Assembly (NCBI RefSeq): GCF_000699445.3 | Contig: NC_067196.1 | Coordinates: 93,127,364 to 93,191,363 of the forward strand | Direction: 5' to 3' | From: Schistosoma haematobium | Taxonomy: Eukaryota > Platyhelminthes > Trematoda > Strigeidida > Schistosomatidae | Length of the DNA: 64,000 nt | In this document: positions 13,201-22,456 of the stretch, piece by piece | Layout of the letters: each line of letters starts with the position of its first letter | Position numbering within the stretch: the stretch's first letter is position 1 | Program-made: the position numbers and the translations under genes | The notes under the pieces: generated by a model | What the model was told of the DNA's origin: nothing | Seen by the model: the letters and a program-made list of their open reading frames with translations, nothing else | Databases searched by the model: none

Positions 13201-13764
13201 CGTGCATATAACCACTGACAGGGAAGTCCTACTCACTACCTTTTCGTGGCAATACTGTTGTTTAAGAAATTAAGAGGACGAAAAGCGAATGTCGGACGCT
13301 TTAACCGGGTTGGTGGATATAGAGGATCCACGTAGGGAAGTTGAAAAACCCTGATTCCAAACTAATCGTGCACATGCACTCCAGTATCCTGATTAAACAA
13401 ATGGGGTACGAACCAATTGTTGGTCACCGGCTACCATGAGACTGCATCCCCTGACATTGCTCCACTGCCTTGTTGATCAGACATTTAGGTCGAAGGCTTG
13501 GGGTGTGGCTTCATGAGAAAACGACCTGCTTCGGTCTGGACACCCGGTCAATATCCCAGCTTTCACACAAATTGAATGATTTATGTGGCGCATGTCTATC
13601 TGGTGCCTTCTTGTACCAATGTTTATGTGTTTAAATACATAAATAAATACGTTTAATGTTTCCTCTATTATCGCATGATATGATAATTGAGAATAATTTG
13701 GTACTTAACTTACCCGACGATTGATCTGTACATCCATACCCATATCGCTCATTCGAGTAGCCAT
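3659..13764 (-). CDS. Calponin family protein (5 exons, 3' repeat exon carries an apparent frameshift)
   Basis: Actin-binding cytoskeletal protein of muscle and related cells. Exons in transcript order: 13764-13714, 10734-10604, 8109-8007, 6303-6166, 4203-3659; every intron is GT-AG and phases agree. Joined length is 968 nt, one short of an open frame of 322 residues (see exon 5). Residues ~22-140 form a calponin-homology (CH) domain, with AISWLNQLT, ILIKLINVVFDG and FLNAAVAYGVPRASLFQ as recognisable blocks. Residues ~175-322 hold four calponin repeats of the form GVIGLQMGSNKGASQAGM. The linker KREFTEEQLRASEG matches the family. The start codon is chosen because it opens the first exon with a short leader (MATRMSDMG) before the CH domain. 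Length is usual for the family. Introns carry a Penelope-like element and several SINEs. Identity is from family knowledge plus the visible motifs; the exact paralogue is not assigned. Confidence 0.93.
5475..5655 (-). mobile_element. Sm-alpha-like SINE with decayed hammerhead, in calponin intron 4
   Basis: Minus strand: A-box-like TAGATAAGTGGATAA, B box GGGTTCGAGTCCC, then CATCCAGTTGACGAGTCCC and GACGAAACGCGCG (5528-5485). The GAAA box is intact. The C of the CTGA core is T, and the cleavage triplet GTC is GTT with stem I lost, so self-cleavage is not expected. Confidence 0.8.
6166..6303 (-). CDS. Calponin exon 4 (CH domain, C-terminal part)
   Basis: 46 codons in phase 0 on both sides. It begins MENIQTFLNAAVAYGV and ends LLQLGTE before a GTTAGT donor. 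The internal ATG is not the gene start: the usual residues before it (PFKQ) lie at the end of exon 3. Confidence 0.92.
7545..7915 (+). mobile_element. Repeat with inverted termini and coding remnant (possibly Penelope-like)
   Basis: The words GAGCTGGATGGTTTGATCGTG (7555-7575) and its inverted counterpart at 7877-7905 bracket about 330 bp. The interior translates from about 7707 as TREQLNFLHECLPQHVLSTS and RYRPPINYPLEW, a coding-like stretch. The plus-strand Penelope element that starts 1 kb further may be its relative, but this link is inference. Confidence 0.4.
8007..8109 (-). CDS. Calponin exon 3 (CH domain, middle)
   Basis: 103 nt; acceptor AAATAG, donor GTAAGT after AAACAG. It encodes LINVVFDGTSSLPSA through MTAPFKQ, corresponding to the LINxLxP...PFKQMENI stretch of calponin CH domains. 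Confidence 0.88.
8640..8778 (+). mobile_element. tRNA-derived SINE, 3' part
   Basis: It begins near the B box (GGTTCGACTC) and runs through GGATCGCGGATGAGCACTG to ACATTGATCGGCTCATGATC, the family 3' end. The tRNA A-box half is missing. Confidence 0.65.
8850..10400 (+). mobile_element. Penelope-like retroelement, degenerate, in calponin intron 2
   Basis: At 8873-9190 the translation shows a Penelope reverse transcriptase C-terminal half: YRQAEGVAMSSRLNTILVEI, the catalytic RYMDD at 8999-9013, IKFTCEEEDRG and IAFLDVLLARR. Further frames continue to a GIY-YIG nuclease remnant: GASYIGR at 9567-9587 after a stop, then CEHLSVCLGKGVVKTVNN and FVRCRILKTAEAIAIRIKK. Stops and frameshifts show it is dead. 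A 3' UTR follows that recurs at 16080 and 57985, interrupted at 10215-10320 by a foreign 105-bp unit. Confidence 0.82.
10215..10322 (+). mobile_element. RTE 5'-end-like unit nested in the Penelope 3' UTR
   Basis: CTCCACCTGGAGCCC to CTGTAGAAAACTGAC. The same unit with the same borders is at 17285 (followed by RTE coding sequence) and at 33810-33693 (minus). It splits a 3' UTR that is continuous in the copy at 57985. Confidence 0.6.
10604..10734 (-). CDS. Calponin exon 2 (CH domain, N-terminal half)
   Basis: 131 nt entered in phase 0 after a TACCAG acceptor and left in phase 2 at GTAAAT. It encodes LNSKYDAESEAEAISWLNQL through NGQILIK, the first helices of the CH domain. It joins exon 3 to give ILIKLINVVFDG. 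Confidence 0.9.
10885..11275. mobile_element. Fold-back pair of tRNA-derived SINEs
   Basis: The left arm (10885-10975, minus sense) and the right arm (plus sense, full head to tail, ~11030-11275) are inverted. TCATGAACCGATTGATGTT on the left mirrors AACATCCATCGGTTCATGA on the right. The right copy keeps a clear B box, GGGTTCGAATCCC, and the A-box region CTCAGTGATCTAGGGATTAA. Confidence 0.75.
12418..12535 (-). mobile_element. tRNA-derived SINE, 3' fragment
   Basis: This is the minus-sense 3' end of the family (ACCATAGAAAACTTGG, ACGGCCGTTTCATC), truncated at the word ATCCACGATCC. It lacks the tRNA-like head. Confidence 0.7.
13131..13655 (+). mobile_element. Non-autonomous retroposon body (5S-headed SINE family, headless copy), calponin intron 1
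   Basis: It runs from GTGCCCTGGTACGG through GACGAAAAGCGAATGTCGG and GGTCACCGGCTACCATGAG to GTACCAATGTTTATGTGTTT plus an AAATA-type tail. It is almost letter-for-letter identical to the copy at 24057-24575, and shares its 3' end with the RTE element at 25-28.4 kb. It lacks the 5S-like head seen at 53763-53880. Confidence 0.85.
13714..13764 (-). CDS. Calponin exon 1 (start)
   Basis: Seventeen codons beginning MATRMSDMGMDVQINRR. The donor is GTAAGT directly after CGG, phase 0. The ATG follows an A/G-rich leader (GGGGAAAAA) on the minus strand. Confidence 0.85.
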
Positions 13765-14782
13765 TTTTTCCCCTTAGTTACCTTTTCTTGAGAGTTAATA
13801 CAGAGTTTAGAAAGAAAATCAAATTCAATCTATTTGACGAAAGATTTTATAATGAAAATAGTTCACGATTTCAAATTATAGTCACCTTCAAAATTGTGTA
13901 AAGTTTTCTATCAATATTTGCTGTTGTAGCCTTGAAAGGTTTTGTTTTTGTTTCTAAATTATTTATGTGCCTACACATCAAAATAATCGTTCATCCATGT
14001 TTACTAGTATGTACTATCCTTTTTTGGCTTAATCGATTATAGATTCATTTTTTATGAAATTTAACCTTCCCTTCATTTATGACCGAAAACCAATCATTAT
14101 GACAATAACAAAATGTGGGACATATCGAATAGAAATTAACACGCTTCATATAAGATGGGCTTCATTTATTTGCCCTTTTCCTATTCTTGTTACATCATAT
14201 ATATTTATATGTGCAAATTGTAAAGAAAATCATATGCACATCATAAACACACATTATGGATACAAATAGGATAGACATTATGACACAAGACATATATGTA
14301 TTTTTTCACTAAACTGTTGATATCCAACACTTAGATTGTGGTTTACAGCTATGAACCTTAACGACACTATGAATAAACTAACATGGATAAACTGTTTGGA
14401 TAAAAATAAATGACTGTTGTGAATAATGTTTTTGTATTAATCTATTTTTAAAAGTCTAGCCTTTAGTGTACATTTACACATTACAGTTATACTGTTGATT
14501 AGTATATACGACTTACGTAAAGCAAGGAGTAGTTGTAGCAGTAGATTATTGTTGTTGTTGTGATGATCGTTGAGGTTGTTTCTAAAACCTGTCATTATTT
14601 CGAGCTAGGCATTATCCTTTTGCTTAGGAATTCATTTCTAGGACTGATGTATGTTATTTTATCATTATTAAGCTGGCTTTTATACAATAACTTCAACTTT
14701 TCGACTTTAAACTTTGTTGAGTACCTATCGTGCTGTTAGTTAGAAATGTGCCATTTTGGATGTATATTTATTTTTATATTTG

Positions 14783-15035
14783 AATTCATGAGTCAATTAA
14801 AGGTAGACTACCATGGAAAACCTGGAAGCACTGGACGGCCGTTTTGTCCTAGCATGGGACTCCCCAGCAGTGCACATCCGCGATCCCACACGTGGATTCA
14901 AAACCAGGACCTTCGGTCTCGCGCGCGAGCATTTAACCTCTAGACCAGTGAGTCGGCATCCAACGGTGTTATTGTCTAACTTCATCCAGTCCACGAAATA
15001 GAGCCACCACCCATCATTGTCTTCAGTGAGTTATT
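14783..15035 (-). mobile_element. tRNA-derived SINE, near full length
   Basis: Minus strand head with TCACTGGTCTAGAGGTTAAA. The B-box region is altered to GGTTTTGAATCC. The body ends with the usual CCAGTGCTTCCAGGTTTTCC. It lies between calponin exon 1 and DBF4. Confidence 0.78.
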
Positions 15036-16079
15036 ATATATATAGGAACTAAAATTAACAAATCTATTGCAAACTATGTTTAAATTGTGGTTGTGACTAT
15101 TTCATTGAACTTTGAAATGTGGATTATCTTGACGCTACAACATTCACTAATTTAACTGTCAACATAGTTTTATTCTTCTGTCTTAAAAATGGAATTGTAA
15201 TCACCAGAATAATGCTTCACTCGAAATGATGTTAGTTATCGAAACTCACCCTTACTACCATTAATATCTACTACTAAATTAAGTAACTTTGGTACATAAT
15301 TTAAATCTCCTTCATGTACCGTATACTGATAAGGCACATAACATTGTCGTGTGTTTGTATGTTATAGCACCCACGCATTTAGTTGCCCGCATATAAAATA
15401 TAACATTTTTTCTTCAACGGTCGATTAATTGTGATTTTCTAATTCTATTAAACATGGTAACAGTGAGGTAGAATAAATAAAAGTGTTAAAACGTTATTTT
15501 TATCAGAGAAACTAATAATAGTTTTAATCTCGGTTTCAATGAAAACACTTTATATGAACATTGATTTCAAACGTGAGAAAGTTATAGGAGTTTCGAAGAG
15601 GAAAATTTCCTACTCTCTAAAAAGAGCGTTATTAGCGGCAAGTTTTCAAATTATTTTTTCCAACCAATCAATGTTCATCTAAAATCCTACGGATAAATGA
15701 TTTCACTTGACCAATTTTGTATACTATAGAGACGGTGAAATGTCACTGAGCCCTAGCCAAATCATCCGACAGTTGGGTTACTGATTATTGAACATGTCAT
15801 CGATCCCTATCAAAGTCAAAGACAAACAACGCACATCGGTTAATCGTATGCCATGGACTGGCCAATGTGGTGGTGGTCTTACTATCTACTCTATACTCAT
15901 TCTTACTAATATATTTCCATAATAACGTCCTTTGTGTTGTACCATCCATAGTACCTCAATACGACGAAGGGATAATCCACGTTAGGTGCTGACTGTGAGA
16001 TGTAATTTCTACGTTAGTTGTTGGTTATACCATTCCCGTCTAACTGGAGTAGGCCCCCAGTCATTTGACATAGATCATT
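15036..16079. other. No gene recognised
   Basis: Calponin-DBF4 spacer; no motif or coding signal seen on either strand. Confidence 0.4.
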
Positions 16080-16520
16080 TACGTTGGTAATTTACACATT
16101 ATCATTATTGGTTATTAATCTCCCCAATACAGGATTCATTTGCTTTGCATTCATCCCACCTTAATATGTATTACTAATCATTTTTTACACAAAATATTCT
16201 TCCATTAAACATTCGATCGAGTTATAATGGCACCATTATTTCTCTCACCCTATCTGATCCATATTTATTCTAATCATGGGAACTTAACAATTTCACTTAA
16301 CATATAAGCTGATTCAAATTAACATTCCATATAAGTCATATCAACATGAACAGCTTTATTCTATTTTGTTTGACAATCCTAAAGTTTACATACCATAACT
16401 TTAAACGATGTACTTTGCCCTTAATCTGACCATTTTTGGGGGGGATTATTATTATGGATATATTGGATTGTAGAACTTGAAGAGAATTGATCGAAAAGAA
16501 TATTCTTCATTTATAGATTA
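16080..16520 (+). mobile_element. Penelope-like 3' UTR copy
   Basis: It parallels 9920-10390 (CTCTCACCC, CACTTATAAACTGATTCAA-type words, CAACATGAACAG, TGGATATATTGGATTGTAGAAC). It ends with TGATCGAAAAGAATATTCTTC, a hammerhead-like 3' core (see findings). Confidence 0.6.
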
Positions 16521-17284
16521 TTCTTTTAAGGATGATGGGGATCATTCACTTAAAGAATGTGACCTTGTGTCTAGTTTAATTTCCTTACTTCTACTTAATA
16601 AACTTTTGTTTATCATAATTAATATATGGTTAACATATTACATATTTGTTAATCTATCTTCTCTATATGATAGTGCAAAAAATAAAACTACCTATGAATA
16701 AATCAACTCGATGAAAAATCATCTGTAAAATAGCTTGTTTACCTAATGATGAAATACTGGACAAAAACTACTAGCCCCATACATTTGTTTCCAACTTAGA
16801 ACATATTTTAAACGACTCTAGTAATACGTTTAAAAACCATGTACTCAGATTTTTTATACAAGTACCACCCTCTCAACGATAAAGATAACACGGATTTAAA
16901 GGGGACATACTTTTTTGAGGACGTAATAAAGTGAAGGCAACATGGCTTAATCTAGAAAGTATAAAAAAATTCATGTGCCAAGTGAGATATCAAAAGTAAC
17001 ATTTTTGGCAGTTTACCATCTGGTACATAACTTCGTTAACGAGGTCAGCTTTAACTGCTTAATACCTTCTCAACTACATGTTTCTGAAAGCTGTAAATCT
17101 CTTTCAAACGAAAATCCGGACAGATTTTTTGACCAGTTTATTTAGTTAAAGCATAATTTCATTAACCATCTATATATCACTCCTCTGATGAAATTTTAGG
17201 TATTTCTAATATGTAAACTTTGTTATTACTAAGAATATCTATCAAACGCACCTTGCTGTCAATATTTTATGGTTTCACTATTTT

Positions 17285-17785
17285 ACTAACTCCACCTGGA
17301 GCTCTTCTACAGTTACTGCAGATTCCAAGCCCAGGTACGTAAGGAGCGTTGGGCATGCTGTGGGCAACCCCATTTCGCAGAAAATAATCTCGATAAAAGA
17401 ACGCTAGCTTGGTTAAACAAAATGGTTATAGGCGACACAATATTCCCATGCAAACGCATAAACAAAGCTACATGGGTTTCATTGGATCACAACACACAGA
17501 ACCAGATAGATCATATTTGCATTACTAAAATATTCACAAAGTCAGTGGGAGACGTGAGGACAAGAACAGGAGCTGGCATAGCTTCAGATCACCATCTACC
17601 TGGTGGTTATCAAGAAGAAAACTGAAGCTAAAGAAACGATGGACGACTGAAGAAACAACATTACAAAGGTTCAATACAGACTTCCTTCAAAATACTGACA
17701 AACATAAGTAATTCAAGGTCGTTCTCAGCAACATAGAAGACCTACGTAATCTGAGGGATCCGGATCTTCTCATTTCATCCAAGCT
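17285..17785 (+). mobile_element. RTE (SR2-like) fragment, endonuclease remnant
   Basis: A 5'-end unit (CTCCACCTGGAGCTC) is joined directly to the C-terminal part of an AP-type endonuclease: MVIGDTIFPCKRINKATW, QIDHICITKIF and ASDHHL (17422-17625), with decayed coding sequence after it. The N-terminal endonuclease part found at 37.7-38.1 kb is missing, so the copy is internally deleted. Confidence 0.8.
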
Positions 17786-17864
17786 GTCTGTAGAGGTATA
17801 TACGTTTCAAAACAAACACTTCTTTGAAGTGGACGCTGACCTAGTTAGACACATTAGAGACACG

Positions 17865-18065
17865 GTCACGCATCCGCACCAGATCACGAGTGGATACGCC
17901 TTGCTACTCATCCCTTTCAACTGTTAGACAGCCTAGAACAAGCGTTTCTCGACATATCGATAACTTTTTCAAATATATCCTCAAAATTCTCATTTGACTA
18001 GACTGGTATGCTTCAATTCTAATGGTGTTGTGTATAAATGCGTTCTCAAACCCTGAATATGTATG
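17865..18065 (+). repeat. Diverged repeat, partner of 21205-21405
   Basis: It shares the order of words GTGGATACGCCTTGCTAC, CGACATATCGATAA, TCATTTGACTAGACTGG and GGTGTTGTGTATAAA with 21235-21400. The two copies bracket the Gypsy/BEL mosaic in direct orientation. Their nature (old LTR or dispersed repeat) is unknown. Confidence 0.5.
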
Positions 18066-18364
18066 GAATTTTCAGTGGTAAACCCAACGTGATCTAATAC
18101 ACCAAACAGCAAACTGTGAGTCCGTTCATTTTCGTAGCGTTAATTATCAATTTTAATTTTTACTTTTATATATCGTGATGTCATTTTTGTGTTCTAGGCT
18201 TTTTTCGCCCATTTTTATATTTTATCCTCATGAGGACAAAACAGACACCCAAACCGTTAAAGATTAAGACTTCTAACAGCTAAGGTTGATTAGATTAGAG
18301 TCGAACTCAAACAAATAAGTATATAATCAGAGAAGGGTTTTAGTGGATATCATGGCAAGTTCAA

Positions 18365-18645
18365 TGTTTGAGATCATGGATGAATTGAAGCTAGACCACC
18401 ATGGAAAACGTGAAAGCACTAGAAGGCCGTTTCGTCCTATTTTGGGACTCCTCAGCAGTGCGCATCCACGATCCCGCTCCCACCAGAGAGATTCGAACGC
18501 CGGAGCTATCAGTCTCGTGCGCGAGCGCTTAATTCCTAAACCACTGAACTGGCATCCAACGGTTTTAATATCTAACTTCAACCAATCCAGGAACTTGAGC
18601 GACACATCCATCAATGTCTCCAGTGAGTTATTATCTCACAACAGA
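18365..18645 (-). mobile_element. tRNA-derived SINE, near full length
   Basis: Minus strand: GGTTTAGGAATTAAGCG (A-box region) and GCGTTCGAATCTC (B box), then GGATGCGCACTGCTGAGGAG and the CTTTCACGTTTTCCATGGTG end. Confidence 0.78.
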
Positions 18646-18829
18646 CTCGGTTGAACTACACTGGCCACTGTTCCCACTGGAACTCCAGGAAATACCTCTT
18701 GGAGACCGTCATTAGTGAGCATATGATGATTTTAAGTATATGTCAAAACAATTGAGCTCGAGTATCAATTCACCTTCTTATTTCGTATAAACACTAGATT
18801 TTTCATTAACTTATATCGAATGTTGAAAA

Positions 18830-19680
18830 GCTTTGTGTGTTTTGACAGGTAGCCGCCCGCCCCATTCTGACATTCCCACGATCAAAATAAAGACCTATTC
18901 ACTACTAGTCTGGTTTGTTCTACCAAATGAACGATGGTCACCTACAGGCATGAAAGACTCTTTTAGCTCCTTCCCTTCAGCTCATGCTATTCTGGTCCGG
19001 CAATGTCGAATTTCGGTTCTGTTACACAAAATCCGACTTTCTCGAGCATGGTGTTATAGACCCGCGGGCTCACTTCCTCACAGTAGTGAAGGTGTTAACA
19101 AGCGTTTTAACAGATAATCTCACTTTTGTTTTTATATTCATCATAACCACAAGCGCTTCATAAATCCTCGAAAAAGTCCTTCACCCGTTTCTTGACCACG
19201 ACGGGCAGATAAATCTGATTGGTGTTAGTACCAAAACAAGTCTCCTAGAAATGTCGGAATACCGCGCTGTTTCCTAAACCCCTAAACGCCTGTCAAAACT
19301 AAACTTTCAGGAAGCTTGTCCACCGGCACGTGCTAACGGATATTGAGGCTGGAGAACATGGCCGTCCTTTATACGTTGGTGATATGATGATAAAGCCTCG
19401 TTACCCCGTCCACACGAGCGCAGGAGTAGGCGTTGTTTTCACGAATACTAGCGACCGACTTCACGAACCAGTATAACAACTAACAAGTACCAGATCGAAA
19501 ACCAATCGCTACATACTATGAGCGATATATTTATCTGAACGTGGGTTATCGCGAACCCACTCACCGGATTTTCATTGGTACAGATATTTCTATGCTAACC
19601 ATTGGTATAGACCCGCTACAAGTTACGAGTTTGTGGAATCTCATTATGTGGTTGTAGGCTATGTCTAGTCACGCTTAAGC
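18830..19680 (+). other. GC-richer stretch, probable decayed LTR-retrotransposon sequence
   Basis: Base composition is richer in G+C than the flanks, and short open stretches exist (18833-19117), but no domain is recognisable. Position directly upstream of Gypsy and BEL pol remnants suggests LTR-element leftovers; this is inference. Confidence 0.35.
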
Positions 19681-19998
19681 ATAAAATCGACCAGTAGATT
19701 CGACAGATACTCAGTAACTACCTCGATCTGTACCAAACGCAACCAAAATTACAGTTCAAAACCAGTGACGTTGCATACCACATCACGACTACAGCACCAC
19801 GTGTATTCTCAAAAGTGCACCGACTAGCTCCTCAAAAGCTGAGGTTGGCTAAAATCGAATTCGACCACACGATCGACTTAGGAATCATTCGGCCATCAAA
19901 CAGTCAATAGGCATCTCTCCTACACATGGTTCCCGAAACGGACAGCAATGATTGCTATCTAACTGATGACTATCGACGACTAAATGTGAAAACTATTT
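19681..19998 (+). pseudogene. Ty3/Gypsy reverse transcriptase N-terminal fragment
   Basis: The translation shows SDVAYHITTTAPRVFSKVHR, LAPQKLRLAKIEFDHTIDLG, IIRPSNSQ with a stop, then ASLLHMVPETDSNDCYLTDD and YRRLNVKT. This is the Gypsy RT opening (pattern RRLxPEKLxxAKxEFxxMLxLGIIRPSxSPWASPLHMVPKKxG). It then breaks into unrelated sequence, with in-frame stops. Confidence 0.85.
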
Positions 19999-20049
19999 TT
20001 AAAGAAGCCAATGCTAGTCTTACAGTGTGTGTATTCGGGACCAGAATAA

Positions 20050-20665
20050 GATGGAAAATGTCCTTTTAGAAGAGGGTTGTGAGTGGCGCTTTAACTTTTC
20101 TAGAGCTAGTCAATGAGGCAGTGCATGGGGAAGCATCACAAACTCAGTAAGAAGAATTCTACAATCACTACTGTTTCAGAATTTATTGACGGATGAGACT
20201 TTGGATAGGTTTTTAATATCGGCTGAAGGGATACTGAACAATCAACTACTCTTAAAGCTAGTTAATGACTGTGATGATCTGAATGTAATTACGCCAAATA
20301 AGTTATTGTTAGTTCATAGAGGTGTATCATTCGAAGAAGCACAGATAAGTGAAACGGGCTTATACAATAGGAGATGGAAGGAAGCGCAACAACTACTCAA
20401 CCTATTCTGGAATGGATGGTTACGAGAGTACCTACCAACCGTTTATGCGAGATCCAAGTGCTTAGACAAGAGGAGCAATCTACAGCCGGGAGATTTAGTG
20501 TTAGTAAACAATTCTGGCTCGCCGAGAGATCTGTGGCCGAAAGCTGTAGTTAGACAGGCCAATTATGGTTTAGATGGACGAGACAGAACAGTTCGGCTGA
20601 AGATAGCAACCGGAGAGATCAACCAGGATATACGAAAACTATACCTACTGGAAGAATCTGGATAA
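20050..20665 (+). pseudogene. BEL/Pao retrotransposon integrase C-terminus and DUF5641-type domain
   Basis: EWRFNFSRAS, then a stop where the family has PH.GG, then LTDETLDRFLISAEGILNNQ (integrase end). Next is a clear DUF5641-like domain: WLREYLPTVYARSKCL, LQPGDLVLVNNSGSPRDLWP and IRKLYLLEESG. This is the 3' end of BEL/Pao pol, similar in kind to the Sinbad/Saci-1 elements of schistosomes. At least one internal stop makes it dead. Confidence 0.85.
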
Positions 20666-20706
20666 ATGAACGTGACAATGGTAAAGCCTTAGCATGGTGT
20701 CCGCTT

Positions 20707-21000
20707 GTTGGGTAGAAGTTAGTTATGTACACAACTAGCCAGTCAAATCGTTTTTAAGCGCCCACCACATCAATCTGTTCCTATGTGTCTGTAGACTATC
20801 CCTCTTGTATATAGCCTGCCACCTGAAGGACATTTTTGTCCTCTTATATCAGTATGAAACATAATTTTTATTCGTTTCGATAAGAAACGCAATACTGGTC
20901 GGCAATTTTATGCGTCCCACTTAATGACTATAATTCCTTTATTTATTGTACCAATCAAATTGTTTTTACATTTAGAAAAAAAAATTTGAAGTCCAGTTGT
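20707..21000 (+). mobile_element. Candidate BEL/Pao 3' LTR remnant
   Basis: It begins TGTTGGGTAGAAG about 40 bp after the pol stop, where a 3' LTR is expected, and includes a TATA-like TTGTATATAGCC. The end is not defined and no matching 5' LTR was found. Confidence 0.45.
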
Positions 21001-21204
21001 CCTTGTTCAGACTATAGCTTTCACAGAGACTCTAGGAAGGCCAATATCGCGTTTACGGCTCTAGTAGTATATCGGCAGGAGAAATTACATCCTACAATCA
21101 CTGCCACACTAACGGGGAGACTGTAGCGGTAAATAAATAGTTCCATAGGTCTTCTGCATTTCATCTTGACCTCAATAGTTTTACTGGACATGCCTAGGTG
21201 AAGA

Positions 21205-21405
21205 CGCTGGGTCACGAATCCACACCAGACCACCAGTGGATACACCACGCTACGCATCCCTTGCAACCGCTAGCCGGTTTGACAAGACGCTACTCGATAT
21301 ATCGATAATCTTACAAGTATATCTTTGAACCTCCTCACTTCTGATATGACTGGGCTAGCCTACTTAAACTATGAAGGTGTTATGTGTAAAAACGTTGTTA
21401 ACTTC
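21205..21405 (+). repeat. Diverged repeat, partner of 17865-18065
   Basis: It has GTGGATACACCACGCTACGC, CGATATATCGATAATC, CTGATATGACTGGGCTAGCC and GGTGTTATGTGTAAA in the same order as the left copy. Confidence 0.5.
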
Positions 21406-22210
21406 TGGATACCTTCACGATCTTCAAGCTTTTCAGATTAGAGACAAATTTGTCGATTAGCCCTATCTGATACTGGAGCCCATATTTTCCTACTGACTTT
21501 GTGCAGTGATTCCCTACTTGTTTAGACTGTCTATAGGTGTTGTCGTAACTATTTCATTTATATTCCTCTCAACAGTACTTTTTGAGTCCTAGCTTTCGAA
21601 GAGTGCGACTCATGACAGAACGCGGCTTATAACTTTTAAAAACTGTTTGTGAGACTGACTGATCATATACAGTAGGAAATACCGGTGAGGATCAGGTTGA
21701 GGGTGAACTTCCCAGTCAACATATGTAGACTGTCTTGTAAAGCTAGCACATCCTTATGTTTGAAATTCCAACATCCGTAATTAGTGAGATGCTTCAGCTA
21801 AAGATAATATCACACTTAAACGAGTTCAACCTATGGGCAGTAAGTTAATGGTAGGTCTCTTTAAACTGTTTCATTGCATCAGGTTTCCATCCATACACGT
21901 ATGACGATAGTACTGTTTAAAACAATGAGCTAGGCTCAAGGTCAAGGTCAACAGAACGATGGGAATTTGGTTTGTAAAGTCCGTCCCAAGGTGCTGGTTT
22001 GGTCGTATTTGTGGTCATCAGATAACTTCGAATTTCCCTTACTTCCTAGTTAGTTGTTACTTAAAAATTGTGCAATATGCTTACGTGCACTTAGTCTCTG
22101 GCTCACTGATCCTCTTCTTTTGTAGGTCCTCACTCACACGTTTCTTCCCTCCCCTTAAATAACACACCAACCTTGACGCCGACTTACCAACGGCTTCAGG
22201 CTACGGGAAT

Positions 22211-22456
22211 ATGGATGACTATGACCATAGTTGCGAGCGGAAATTACTGAGCAGTCATTCAACGTTTGGATTACCACCTGTGAAGTCAGACAGCTCTCTG
22301 GTCGATGATAACACTGGTGTGGAAAGAATTACCAAGGCATTTTCACCTCCAGAAAATAGACTCGCTCCACTTCTTGGCAAAAAGTTGTTCATGCATTATG
22401 AATCAGGCACAGCTCGTGACAAACACATTGAACAAGTGTTAAAGAAGCTTAAAGGA
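22211..22456 (+). CDS. DBF4: DBF4 exon 1 (start codon; first half of motif N)
   Basis: 82 codons, MDDYDHSCERKLLSSHSTFG to VLKKLKG. The segment APLLGKKLF matches the start of the BRCT-like motif N (family pattern PLxGKxFYLD). The exon must end at 22456 (GGA) for the next exon to continue as LKG-EVVEFFSRD. The intron then starts GCAAGT, the usual form of a GC donor. A pyrimidine-rich tract followed by TTTTGTAG at about 22118-22126 could be a trans-splice or 5' UTR acceptor; this is inference. Confidence 0.8.

Noticed and set aside
13131..13655. CRISPR-like or tandem array because of repeated identical blocks
   Set aside because: Copies are dispersed over 45 kb, in both orientations, and end in retroposon tails.
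18833..19117. Open frame of 94 codons with a GC-rich sequence
   Set aside because: No domain recognised and it lies in a mosaic of decayed LTR elements.
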